Position numbers and translations under genes: made by a program. This document shows, piece after piece, positions 1 to 10,200 of a stretch of DNA of 64,000 nucleotides. The notes below the pieces were generated by a model. The model saw only the letters and a list, made by a program, of their open reading frames with translations, made no database searches and was not told where the DNA came from. The DNA is from Salvia splendens (lineage: Eukaryota > Streptophyta > Magnoliopsida > Lamiales > Lamiaceae), in contig NC_056038.1 in assembly GCF_004379255.2 (NCBI RefSeq), forward strand, positions 23,176,061 to 23,240,060. The letters are read 5' to 3'. How positions within the stretch are numbered: the stretch's first letter is position 1; every line of letters starts with the position of its first letter.

Positions 1-2048
1 GCATAAGCCAGGTGTGAAATCCCCATAGTATATCTTGTCGTTCGATACATCATATCCTTCCGACCCAAAATAAGCCGATCAAGCATTCTCGATAAATAAT
101 CTGCTACAAGGATAAATAAGGAGGGAGAAATCAGTTCCCCTTGTCTGAGTCCTCGTGAAGATTTGAAGAATCCAGCCGTGCTCCCATTAATTAGCACCGA
201 GAACCAACAAGGGGAAATGCAATTCCCGATCAGCTTTAGCCATTTATCCGAGAACCCCATCTTCCTTAAGACCTTAATTAGAAACGGCCATTGCACGCGG
301 TCGTAAGCCTTTTCCATATCAAGTTTTAGAACTATGTTTGGGGACGTCACTCCTTTCCAAATTTCATGAAACAATTCTTTAGCCAAGAGAACATTGTCAC
401 TAATCATCCGCCCTCTAATGAACCCACTTTGATTTGGGACTATAAGCTTAGGTAGAAGAGGGGCCATTCTTGACGCGAGAAGTTTAGAGATGATCTTGTT
501 CACTACATTACACAAACTGATAGGTCTATATTCTGCCCATTTTGTAGGTGTCTTCTTCTTTGGAATGAGGATAATTAAGGTTGCCCAATACCTCTTGGGA
601 TTTGAGTCCCTGCAAAGAAGTCATGGACAACCTCAACCACATCAGCCTTGATGATCTCCCAACAAGCTTGAAAAAACAAAGCTGAGTACCCATCCGGACC
701 TGCAGCACTATCCGGACTGATGCTGAATACAATTTGGCTTATTTCCTCTACTGAAGGTGCATTTCCAGAATATCCATGTTCACATGGGTCGGGAGGGATG
801 AGAGGATTTCCAGATCAGGTTCTCCCAACGACCCCACATCATCTGTCAGCAGCGCCTTGAAGAACTTTTCTGCCGAGCTATGAATATGCGCATCTTCAGT
901 AAGGACCTGATCACCATCTTCGATCATGTGAATTCTTGACTTGATCCTTTTCTGCTTCACCCATCCTTGGAAATATTTTGTGTTCCTTTCCCCCTCCGCT
1001 ACTCATTTTAAGGCTGCTTTCTAACGCAAGAAATCCTCCTCCATTTTCAGAATTAGTATAAGTTCTGCCGCTGTTCGGTTCATTTCAGCTCGAAGAGAAG
1101 GGCAGATATTCTGTTCATACCTCTCTGCAGCTTCCCTGGCCTCTGATTCAGCCTTCCTTACCTTCTCAAAAATGTTGCCAAAATCTACCCGGTTCCATAA
1201 TCTCAAGCTCCGTTTAAGTTGGCTCAGATTGATTTGTACATTAATCATTCCTTTGGTACCAGTTTCCTCCCTCCAGCATCTATCCACTTCCTTAAGGAAC
1301 AAATGGTGACACACCCACATATTTGGAACCGAAAAGACGGTTTGATCCGGGGTCTTGGGACTCTACAAACGACCAGAAGAGGGCTGTGGTCCAAAAGGAT
1401 TCTAGGCAGATTCGTAACTCTAGTATATTCGAGCATATCAGCCCATCATCCTTCACTAATGAGCACCCTATCCAATCTCTCACAGATGTCCCCTCTTGCC
1501 CAAGTAAATTTGAGGCCATCCGCCCCAACATCCAAAAGCTAACAGTCACTAATCGTTTCTGCAAAATCCAACATCTCCCTATTTTTCCTACCCTGCCTCC
1601 TCACCCCTCCCTGTCTCTCGTCCTCCAAAACATATACATTGCAATCACCACCTACCAACCAAGGACAGCCATCTAATCTTGCTGCAATATCCCGGAGCTT
1701 GTTCCACATATCTACCCTTCACTCCCTAGAGCACTTCCTATAAGTCACTGATATAAAGATAAGGCCAGGTAGAGATGGGAGGGTGTACCTGCCATGAAAG
1801 ACTTGCTCCGAGTCTTCCCACCCATCAACTATGCCTTCCGCCACAAATAACCAAATCTGCCCATTACTAATCAAACCCTTAAATTGCAGACCAAAAACCC
1901 TGCTGAAGAAGTTAGGTTTCGGTTTGATAAGCGGCTCAATAATTGCCAATACAGAGATTCTATTTTCTTTCACTAATCTCTTGATCATATTCTAGGTGTT
2001 TACATTAGCCACACCCTTAGCATTCCAAATTAGGGTGCTAAATGACAT
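1..2048 (-). pseudogene. L-A ORF2 remnant: endonuclease, linker and RT fingers/palm
   Basis: ORF2 of plant L1 elements encodes an APE-type endonuclease followed by reverse transcriptase, which nick the target and prime cDNA synthesis from it. The predicted ATG is at 2,046-2,048, and the start resembles the MS-x-x-x-x-W-N motif of the other LINEs here. Endonuclease pieces lie at 1,292-1,988 (an IIEPL motif carrying the catalytic Glu), the coiled linker at 1,021-1,320, a KQKR-I-RIH linker block at 748-960, and the RT palm with G-RQG and SHLAY motifs at 1-250. Several frameshifts and stops separate these pieces, including a TAG close to 1,993, so the gene is dead. The RT is cut by the window edge. 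Confidence 0.8.
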
Positions 2049-2754
2049 GAGAGGATATAATTCCCGAGTCTCCCCCACTCAACCTTCCCTTCTTCAAAGT
2101 ATTTTCCTCCACTATTATTTCCAAATCTAAATCAGCCCCCCTTTTCTCCACCATTTGCTCCAGCCTTGATAAAGTTTCATTTTCCATGTCCTCCTCCTCA
2201 TCCCAATCTTTCTCATCTTCATATGCCTCAAGATCAAAATCCCCATTTGGTAACATTTTTAAGTACCTAGCCTTCAGGCTCATTGCTAATGCTCCAAACG
2301 AGGTCTCCTCCACATTTGTAGAGATATCATTCAGCACTGAGACCCTGTTCTCAGAAACATTTCCAGGTGGTTCCTCTCCTCCCCCTCCTCCTGTCAGATC
2401 CCCCCCTCCTCCGTCCAGGTCCCTTGGGTTCCCCTGACTCCCATCCCATTTGCCAATTCCAACAGCGCACTCCACCTCCCTAGATTTCCCTGATTCTGCC
2501 GAGAAAGAAAAAGCAGGCCTCCCTCTGAAAGAATTACCCCCTACTCCTCTGTTCGAACCCCTACCTCCCTGGTCCCCTCCTCCAAAACTTCCCCCCTCCC
2601 TTGTCTCCCACGCCCCTTGTTGCTGAAAGTCCCCATTATCTTGTTCATCCATCATACCTTCCTCCACTCCATCCCCTTTCCCAGCATTAGTACCCTCCTT
2701 CTGTCTCCCATTTGAAACTGAGACCCCTTCTCCCTGTCTAACACCTTTCTCTTT
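2038..2754 (-). pseudogene. L-A ORF1 C-terminal part, acidic/Gly-rich
   Basis: An open minus-strand frame of about 239 codons ends with TAG at 2,038-2,040 and overlaps the ORF2 ATG (2,046-2,048) by 11 bases. The protein is low in complexity, with Gly-, Glu- and Asp-rich stretches such as GGGGEEPP. It ends in an acidic region followed by a short tail. This fits the disordered C-terminal tail of a plant LINE ORF1, an RNA-binding chaperone-like protein, but the DUF4283 and zinc-knuckle parts are missing because the element is interrupted at about 2,754. The assignment rests on position just upstream of ORF2, not on a domain. Upstream of 2,754 the open frame continues only by chance, antisense to Ty3 pol. 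Confidence 0.6.
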
Positions 2755-2955
2755 GATGGAGACACACCCAAGCTGATCTACAAGGACAAGAAGATCGATC
2801 CAGTGATCATTCAAAGTGGACCAATTACAAGAGCTAAGAAGATAAATGAGTCCATGTTGCTTTTAGTTGCTGAAATAAAAGCCCAATTCCAAGACAATTC
2901 TACATTGGGCCAAGTGGTGAATATTATTCAAGTTAGTGGGAAGCCCAAGGCATGA
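2755..2955 (+). pseudogene. Ty3-type pol, C-terminal tail remnant
   Basis: The plus-strand frame ending at TGA 2,953-2,955 encodes about 66 residues with a SGPITRAKKI motif. A GP-x-TRA-x-KK motif is typical of the tail downstream of integrase in many plant Ty3 polyproteins. It continues to a PKA end that touches the presumed LTR start. It therefore represents the 3' end of a Ty3 internal region. The part upstream of 2,755 is lost at the L-A junction. It belongs to a different unit from the gag found downstream of the next LTR. Confidence 0.65.
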
Positions 2956-3517
2956 AGTTTGGAGTCACTATATATCACATTTTGGAGGCCCAAATTGATG
3001 ATTCATGATGCATTTTTGTCCAAGTTGGAGCAGCCAAAATGAAGGGTCTTTTTTAGTTACATTTTATGTTAAATAAGTGACTTTAGATATCCTAGAGTTA
3101 CACCAAAGGTTTAGGAGTTACTTTTCTTTTATTATGAGTCATTTTAAGTGTCTTAAGTTGTACTAATGATGTGAGACTTTCAAGAGTCCATTCTAGCCTA
3201 TAAATAGGCTTGTAAGCATGTCATTTGAAGACACCATTGATCAAATACGAAAATAGACTTTGTCTTGTTAGTTAAATTCTGTTTGTAGAGTTTTTCACTT
3301 GTTTGGAACTTATCAAGATACTTTGAGCAAGTTCTTGTGGCGTTCAATCATACCGAGGTTCTTGGCTGATCATATAGCCAATGGGTCGAGGTTTTCCAAG
3401 CTCGGGAAGTGGATCAAACCAGATTATCAATCAAGGGAGTCCGCTGCCGAACCTTATACGTGGGGTTCTTGGATCAATATATCCAACGGGTCCTTCATCA
3501 TGTCCCAATCCATATCA
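2953..3517 (+). repeat. LTR of Ty3-type element (~565 bp)
   Basis: The interval lies between a pol tail and a primer binding site, starts TGAAG and ends ATATCA, giving the TG...CA ends of an LTR. It carries a TATA box (3,199-3,206). No second copy is visible in the window, so the ends are inferred from context and not from LTR-LTR alignment. The 5' end could be off by some bases, since it coincides with the pol stop codon. Confidence 0.65.
3199..3206 (+). promoter_or_regulatory. TATA box in the Ty3 LTR
   Basis: TATAAATA lies within the LTR, about 315 bases upstream of the primer binding site, as expected at a U3/R border. Transcription would run into gag on the plus strand. Confidence 0.55.
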
Positions 3518-3519
3518 TT

Positions 3520-3533
3520 TGGTATCAAGAGCC
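3520..3533 (+). other. Ty3 primer binding site (tRNA-Met-like)
   Basis: TGGTATCAAGAGCC begins two bases after the LTR end. It is the plant initiator tRNA-Met complementary site TGGTATCAGAGCC with one inserted A. This marks the start of minus-strand DNA synthesis for the element to its right. Confidence 0.75.
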
Positions 3534-3888
3534 AATTGGTATTGTTTATCCTTAGCTTTATCTTACATTGTTTATCTTTCATATCCTTGAAAAAAAAGAA
3601 AAAAAAACGAAAAAAAACCCAAAAAAAAACCCAAATACATATTTCACCTCATATTTTTTTCTTGACCATTTCCTTTCATCCTTCATTCAAGGGATGAAGT
3701 TTGGTTGGTCGTTATTAGTTCTTGTTTGTTCTTGATTTGTTTTTTACTTGTGTTATCTTTGCAAAAGAGAAAGAGTGGTAAAAGGCTTGAGTGGTGAGAT
3801 TATTTGAGGGGAGGTAAAAGCCAACGAGTGATATACACGAGTGTTTTGTGAGGTTTATTTTTGTGTGATACACGAGTGAACTGTGAGG
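3534..3888 (+). other. Ty3 untranslated leader
   Basis: About 355 bases between the primer site and the gag ATG. It contains an A-rich run near 3,590-3,640 and no supported coding sequence. Confidence 0.6.
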
Positions 3889-5366
3889 ATGGATTCTATT
3901 GATGACAATCAAATTGATCCTACGTTGAAAGCCATGCAACAACATTTTAGAAGGCTTGGACATGTTCTGGAAAGTGTTTCAGAGCGCTTGGAGAGGTTGG
4001 AATTTCAAGCAAATGCAAACAATAACGAGGAAGAAGTGAGTGGAGGAGAGGATAATGCTTCGTATAGGCATCGAAATGAGAGACATGGAAACGGTAGAAG
4101 AGGGCGTACAAATGAAGTTGATGGTGATTTGAGAAGCATCAAACTGAAGATCCCAACATTCCAAGGAAGGAGTGACCGCGAAGCTTATTTGGAGTGGGAG
4201 AGAAAGGTGGATCTCATCTTTGAATGTCACAACTATTCCGAGGAGAAAAAGGTTAGACTTGCTGCTATTGAATTCTACTTTGGTGGGATCAATTGACAAC
4301 CAGTACAAGGCGATATGGAGGAAGGCCAGTTTCGACTTGGGGAGAAATGAGAGGAATAATGCGTAAGAGATTTGTACCTTCTCATTATTTTCGTGAATTG
4401 TATCAAAAATTACAATCTATGAAAAAAGGGACTAAATCTGTTGATGAGTACTACAAACAGATGGAGATTGCTATGATTAGGGCAAATGTTGAAGAAGATA
4501 GAGAAGCAACCATGGCTCGATTCTTATGTGGGTTGAATAGGGAGATTACAAACATCGTGGAGCTTCAACACTATGTGGAGTTGGAGGACATGGTTCATCT
4601 GGCCATGAAGGTGGAGGGACAATTGAAGAAGAAGGGAACAATCCAAAAGAATTTTTCAACAAGTTCTCATTCTTCAAGGTCAAAAGAGTGGACTTCATCC
4701 AATTCCAATTTTGGGTCAGCTTATAAACTCCAAAATGAAGCGTCGACATCCAAGTCCAAAGAATTTGAGAAGGGTAAAGGTATTTCTACTTCTACTTCTA
4801 CTCGAAATAGAGATATCAAATGTTTTCGTTGTCAAGGTGTTGGACACATTGCATCTCAATGTCCCAACAAAAGGTTGATGATTTTGAAGCCAAATGGAGA
4901 GATAGAATCTGAAGGTGAACGTGAAGATGATGATGAGGAGGAGGATAAACAATTGGAGGAGATTGGACCAGAACATGGAGAACTTTTGGTGGTTCGAAGG
5001 GCTCTAAACATGCAAAACAGAAACAATGATCAACAAAGGGAGAACATCTTCCACACAAGGTGTTTGGTCCAAGGTAAACTTTGCATAATGATTATTGATG
5101 GTGGTAGTTGTGCAAATGTTGCAAGTTCTGAAATGATGGAAAAGATGAGCTTAACAACAGAAAAACATCCTAATCCGTACAAGCTACAATGGCTTAATGA
5201 ATGTGGAGAAATTCGAGTGACTAAGCGAGTTCTAATTTTGATTTCAATTGGCAATTATAAAGATGATGTTCTTTGTGATGTTGTGCCAATCCATGCAAGT
5301 CACCTTCTTTTGGGGAGGCCATGGCAGTATGATCGTAGGGTGACTTATGATGGATTTCACAACCAC
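3889..5366 (+). pseudogene. Ty3 gag-protease part of polyprotein
   Basis: Encodes the virion structural protein and protease of a Ty3 (Metaviridae) retrotransposon. The ATG at 3,889 starts a gag N-terminus, and a frame break lies at about 4,293, where the gag core continues in another frame through 5,366. A CCHC knuckle (CFRCQGVGHIASQC) sits at about 4,822-4,863. The protease follows with the motif IIDGGSCAN, where DGG replaces the usual D-S/T-G, and a LLLGRPW flap-side motif at about 5,308. The coding frame is cut after the codons for FHNH by LINE L-B and continues in register at 23,667. Expression is impossible because of the frameshift and the 18-kb insertion. Confidence 0.85.
5352..5366. 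repeat. Target site duplication of L-B, left copy
   Basis: GGATTTCACAACCAC directly precedes the poly-T of L-B and is repeated at 23,667-23,681. The two copies lie in continuous Ty3 coding sequence, which proves L-B is a single insertion that later received nested elements. Confidence 0.9.
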
Positions 5367-5599
5367 TTTTTTTTTTAATCAAACACCTTTACGGTGGAGG
5401 GTTCGTGGGTCCCTCATCCCTATATTTCCAAAAGAGATAATTACAAGGTGTGGCCACACCCGAAAGTGGTGTGCCGTAACAAAGGCAAGAGTAGTATGCT
5501 GTCCGATCCCACAAGGTTCGGACCCCATCATACTCTTTTCCAAAATACAATTAACCAAAAAACTAGTCACTATTGTCTCCCAACGTCTCATTACCAACT
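5367..5599 (-). other. L-B 3' UTR and poly(A) tail
   Basis: After the T run comes a block containing ACGGTGGAGGGTTCGTGGG, shared with the 3' ends of L-C (~7,015) and L-D (~25,010) and, weaker, L-F (~34,490). It is probably the RT recognition region at the RNA 3' end. Confidence 0.75.
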
Positions 5600-6981
5600 T
5601 TAGTGTCCGTCCCCGTCTAGGTTTCGGATGTGCGACACTCTCATCTCGTCCAATCGAACCAAGTCCAGCAATTCTCTCGGTGCTGAGTTGACATGCATTC
5701 GTAGGCCACTGTCTTGGTCTAGCCCCATTCTCGCATGGAAGTCCGCCGCTTTGTTTCCCTCCCGGTGTATGAACGTGGCTCGGAATTTGAGTTGGCGTTT
5801 GTGTAGGATTAGTTGCGCCACCGCTTGCCGAGTGAGTGCCGGGCCCCATCCTGTCCCATTGACCAATTTGATTGCTTGCTCTGCATCCGACTCAATCCAG
5901 ATTGGTAGAGCGAATTCCTTGGCTATGTTCAAACCGTGGAGCATGGCCAAGAGCTCCGCCTCTAACGCCGAGTGTGCTTCGAGGGGCGTGCTGAAGGCGA
6001 CGAGCATCTTATCCAAGTGGTCTCGAATGATCCCTCCAGTCCCTGCTTTGTCGTTCGCTTCATTAAAGGAACCATCCGTGTTGAGCTTTATCCACGGCTG
6101 ATCCGGGGGATTCCATTTGATTGCCATGGCTAGGGGTAGCACCCTGATTGCCGCCGCTTGTTGAGGAATGTTGATTCCAAGTTTAAATCCCTTCCAATGT
6201 TTTGGCTTCAAGCTTCCATTGGACATAGAATTCCGAATGAACATGTGGACCTGCCATACCACATTTTGTGGTTTAAACTGTGTGCCTTGGTGGCGACTCC
6301 TATTTCTCTCCTACCAGATAAACCAAAGAATGAGGTATGGGGTGGCTCGGCTAAGATGCTTCTTGTTCGGCTGCTGATATCTCCGCGCCCACACTTCAAT
6401 TCTCGTAGGGATTGTGTCATTGATATGGAGGCGGGGGGACGGGCCTGCGAACCAAGCGTCAAACTCAATCCATACTCTGCGAGCTCCATGTCCCTGGATG
6501 AATAGGTGTTGGAGGGACTCGATACCCGGTCGGTGGGGCAGCATTGGCACTTGGAAGCTAGCTCAATCTCCCGCCACTGCAGTTTCGTGTCGACCGGTAC
6601 GCGGTTGGAGAGGAGCCTCCAGATGAAGATGGCTATGGAAGTAGTAAGACCCGCCTTCCAAACATCGCCCAGTCCCTGAATGAGCGGGTGCTGCCCTCGG
6701 ATAGTGTCCCATGTCGAGGCCACCGTGAATTCCCCATGCTTAGAAAGGGTCCACCTCGGGATGTCCTTTTCGTCGTGGAGGATCGGGGTGTTGAGGATGC
6801 AATCAATGATGTGATGTGGGATGCCGGCCTGATCATGAAGGAGTTGGAGCCTGGGTTCATCCCATGAGCCATTCCTAATATACTCCGACACCCGAGTGGT
6901 AGGACTCCCCCTTTCATCGAGGCTGAGCTCCCTAAGTGGGGTGTTACCGAGCCAGATGTCATCCCAAAAATAAATATTACC
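5600..6981 (-). pseudogene. L-B ORF2, C-terminal segment: zinc-binding region and RNase H
   Basis: C-terminal third of ORF2. Minus-strand reading gives DDIWLG, the zf-RVT-like block (frames change within 6,208-6,960), then a type-I RNase H at about 5,690-6,110. It has the four expected acidic positions: NTDGSF, ALEAEL, ESDAEQ and HREGNKAADF. The frame ends with a stop at 5,600. RNase H in plant L1 elements removes the RNA strand of the hybrid. Frameshifts around 6,260 and 6,500-6,630 make it non-functional. The 5' side is cut at 6,981 by L-C and resumes at about 14,396. Confidence 0.85.
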
Positions 6982-7204
6982 TTTTTTTTTTTTTTTTTTT
7001 TTTAATAAACACCGTCACGGTGGAGGGTTCGTGGGTCCCTCATCCCTATATTTCAAAAAAGGGGGTAGGTTACAATTCATGGCCACACCCGATAGTGGTG
7101 TCCCGACAAAGAAAGAGCCATTAGAGTAGTGAGCGGTCCGCGCCAACATGGTGCGGACCTCGCCCTACTCCATTCAAAACTCAAAACTATAAAAACGACC
7201 TAGA
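6982..7204 (-). other. L-C 3' UTR and poly(A) tail
   Basis: 22 T followed by the same GGTGGAGGGTTCGTGGG-containing block as in L-B and L-D, then about 130 bases of related sequence up to the ORF2 stop. Confidence 0.75.
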
Positions 7205-10200
7205 CTAGGTAGAGTCTTCATCTCGGACTCGGATATTCGGAATGCCCATCTCCTCCAAGCGGATCATTGCCCTTAATAGCCGAGGGGCTGTGCTATCGTT
7301 CATGCAGTGATACTCTAATTTCTCCACACCCATTTTTGCTAGGAAATCAGCCACTTTGTTTCCCTCCCGATGAATAAAGGATGTGCGGAGTGTTATATGT
7401 CGTTTGAGGACGATTAGACGAGCTACTTCATGTCTAACTTGGGGCGGCCCCCAGCTGGCACCATTAAGGAGGTTAAGCGCCTGTTCAGAGTCCACCTCGA
7501 GCCAAATAGGTCGGTTAAACTCCTTCGCCAAGGTTAGTCCGTGATGGATGGCCTTGAGTTCAGCCTCAAGGGCCGAGTGGGCTCGGAGTGGTGTGGTGAA
7601 GGCGACTAACATTCGCCCTGCACAGTCACGGATAATTCCTCCCCGTCCGGCCTTATCCAAGGATTCCAGGAAGGCACCGTCCGTATTGATCTTGATCCAT
7701 GCCCCGTCCGGAGGGTGCCACTTAATTGATACAACAAGAGGCCTCGGCACCCTATTCTCCGCTTCGGCCGGTAGGTGAAAATTGAATCTCACTCCCTTCC
7801 AATGTTTTTTCTTTATGTTCCCATTAATCATGCTGTTTCGGATATAAGTTTGTACCTGCCACACCACGTTGTACGCCTTGAATTGGGTCATTTGGTGACG
7901 ACTACGATTCCTCTCGGCCCATAGGAACCACATGATAAGATAAGGCATAGCGTGGCTCAGGTGTTTCTTGTTATCTTGCCTGGTTCTTCTCGACCAGACC
8001 TCCAGTCGTTCCGAAATGGTGTCATTGACCTGGATTCGTGGTGCTGATCCTTCAAACCAAGCGTCAAACTCCCTCCACACCCTGGTAGCCCCCGTTCCTT
8101 GGATGAAGAGGTGTTGTAGGGACTCAATGTTTGGCCTAAATTGGCAACATTGGCATTTAGAGGCCATCTCAATCTTTCTCCACTGGAGCTTTGTGTCGAC
8201 CGGGATACGGTTAGAGAGCAACCTCCAAATGAAGATGGAAATTGAGTGTGTAAGGCCGGCCTTCCATAAGTCATCCAAGCCCCGGATGATAGGCCTCCGG
8301 TTACGGATGGTCTCCCATGTCGTGGCAAGGGAGAAGTCCCCGAGCCGAGAGATGTTCCATCTTGGGATGTCCGGTTCTCCATGAACAATTGGGGTGCCGA
8401 TAATTTGCTGGATTACATGGTGCGGGAGGCCGGCTTGGGTTTGGAGGAGTTGGAGTTTGGTTTCGTCCCATACTCCATCCCGGGTATAGTCCTCGATCCT
8501 ATCCCTTGCGCATCTTCGATCATCAAGCGCTAGCTCCCTTAAGGTGCAATTGCCGAGCCATATGTCGTCCCAGAAAAAGATCTTGCCTAGCCCCACCACC
8601 CATCTGATGTGCGGCTGTGCTTGCACCCGAACTTTCATGAGCCGTTTCCAATTAGGGCTACTTCGTCCCGAGGGCCTAGCCACAAGAGGGGAAGCCATGG
8701 TACAGTACTTGGTCATCATATAAATAGCCCAAAGAGAGTTTTGCTCCCTAAATCGCCACCACAATTTGACATTGAAGGCTCGGAGAACCTCCTTTGACTT
8801 GCGGATGCCAAGGCCGCCCTCGGCGGTGGGTAGGCAGATTTGATCCCACCCGATCCAATGTGCCTTCTTCCTTTCATTTGAGGATCCCCAGAAGAACCTA
8901 GCCAGCTGTTGATCAATCTGTTTGAGAGCGCCGGTTGTTGGCTCGATGGCTTGAAAAATGTGAAGGGGAACCGCTTCCAGGGTACTCTTGATTAGTGTTA
9001 GCCTCCCCCCGAACGAGAGATGCCTATGAGCCCATCCCGAGATCCGCGACGCCACTTTCTCCCGGAGGAACATAAACATATCCGTTCGTTTAACTCCTCG
9101 AAATATGGGTACTCCCAAGTAAAGAAAAGGGAATGTACCTTGAGAAAATCCTCCTTCCGAGTGGATTGATCCTGCCCAACCATCATGAATCTCGGCAATG
9201 TAGAAATTACTCTTAGCAAGGTTGACTTGTTGGCCCGAGACCTCCGCATAATCTTCAAGGCATGCTCTTAGGCGCCTAATAGAGGGCGCCGCCGCTTGGG
9301 TGAAGATGATGATATCGTCGGCATAGGCTAAGTGGCTAATCTCCATGCAGTGCCGGGCCGCCTTGAAAGCCATCTCTTTGTGTCCCAAAATAAGTTTATC
9401 AAGCGCCCTAGAGAGGTATTCCGCCGCAATCACAAACAGGGCCGGTGAGATAGGATCGCCCTGTCGGAGCCCTCGGGTAGACTTGAAGAAGCCCGAGGGG
9501 GCGCCATTAATTAGCACCGAGAACCAACAAGTGCCAACACATCTTTCAATGAGGGAGATCCAAGCTTCCGGAAATCCCATTTGTCGTATGACCTTGATGA
9601 GAAACGGCCATTGGACGCGGTCATAGGCCTTTGTCATGTCAATTTTAAGAGCAACATTCGGGGCAGGGGAGCACCTTGGAAGCTCGTGGAACATTTCCTG
9701 GGCCAGGAGCACGTTATCGTTCAAAAGTCGACCTTTCACGAACCCACTTTGGTTTGGGGCAATGACGTGGGGAAGGAAAGGAGTAAGCCTTTTCGTAAGG
9801 ACCTTTGTAATGATCTTGTTGATCACATTGCACAAGCTGATGGGGCGATAGTCCCCCCACGATTCAGGAGTGAGCTTCTTGGGGATCAGGACTATACTTG
9901 TTGCTGTGACACTCCGTGGGAGGAACGCCCCAAGGAAGAATTGTCTAACCGCATGAACCACATCTTGTCCCACGATACCCCAGCACGTTTGATAGAAGGT
10001 AGCCGTAAAACCATCCGGTCCTGGTGCACTATCCCCAGATATATCAAACACAGCTCGCTTAATTTCATCCCCCTCAGGTGGTGTAGGAAGATCCCAGAGT
10101 TGTTCTGAAGGTGGGAGCTGGCGGATCAAACTAAAGTCCGGCACGCCGAGGGCCAAGGGTGGGGGTGCTAGGAGGTTCTTGTAGAAATCAACCGCCGAGT

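Larger units (their letters stand above)
1..2754 (-). mobile_element. LINE L-A, L1-type non-LTR retrotransposon fragment
   Basis: On the minus strand this stretch reads as the end of ORF1, then endonuclease, linker and the first half of reverse transcriptase, and it leaves the window inside the RT just before the expected YADD box. The 5' side stops at about 2,754, where the plus strand switches to the C-terminal coding end of a Ty3 pol, so L-A is 5'-truncated or rearranged there. It is only distantly similar to the four large LINEs further right, and its ORF1 and ORF2 overlap instead of being spaced. No target duplication can be tested because the 3' end lies outside the window. Confidence 0.85.

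Noticed and set aside
5628..6101. Plus-strand frames of 60-160 codons opposite LINE ORF1 and ORF2
   Set aside because: They mirror the minus-strand coding sequence and show no domain; antisense shadows of long GC-rich ORFs.
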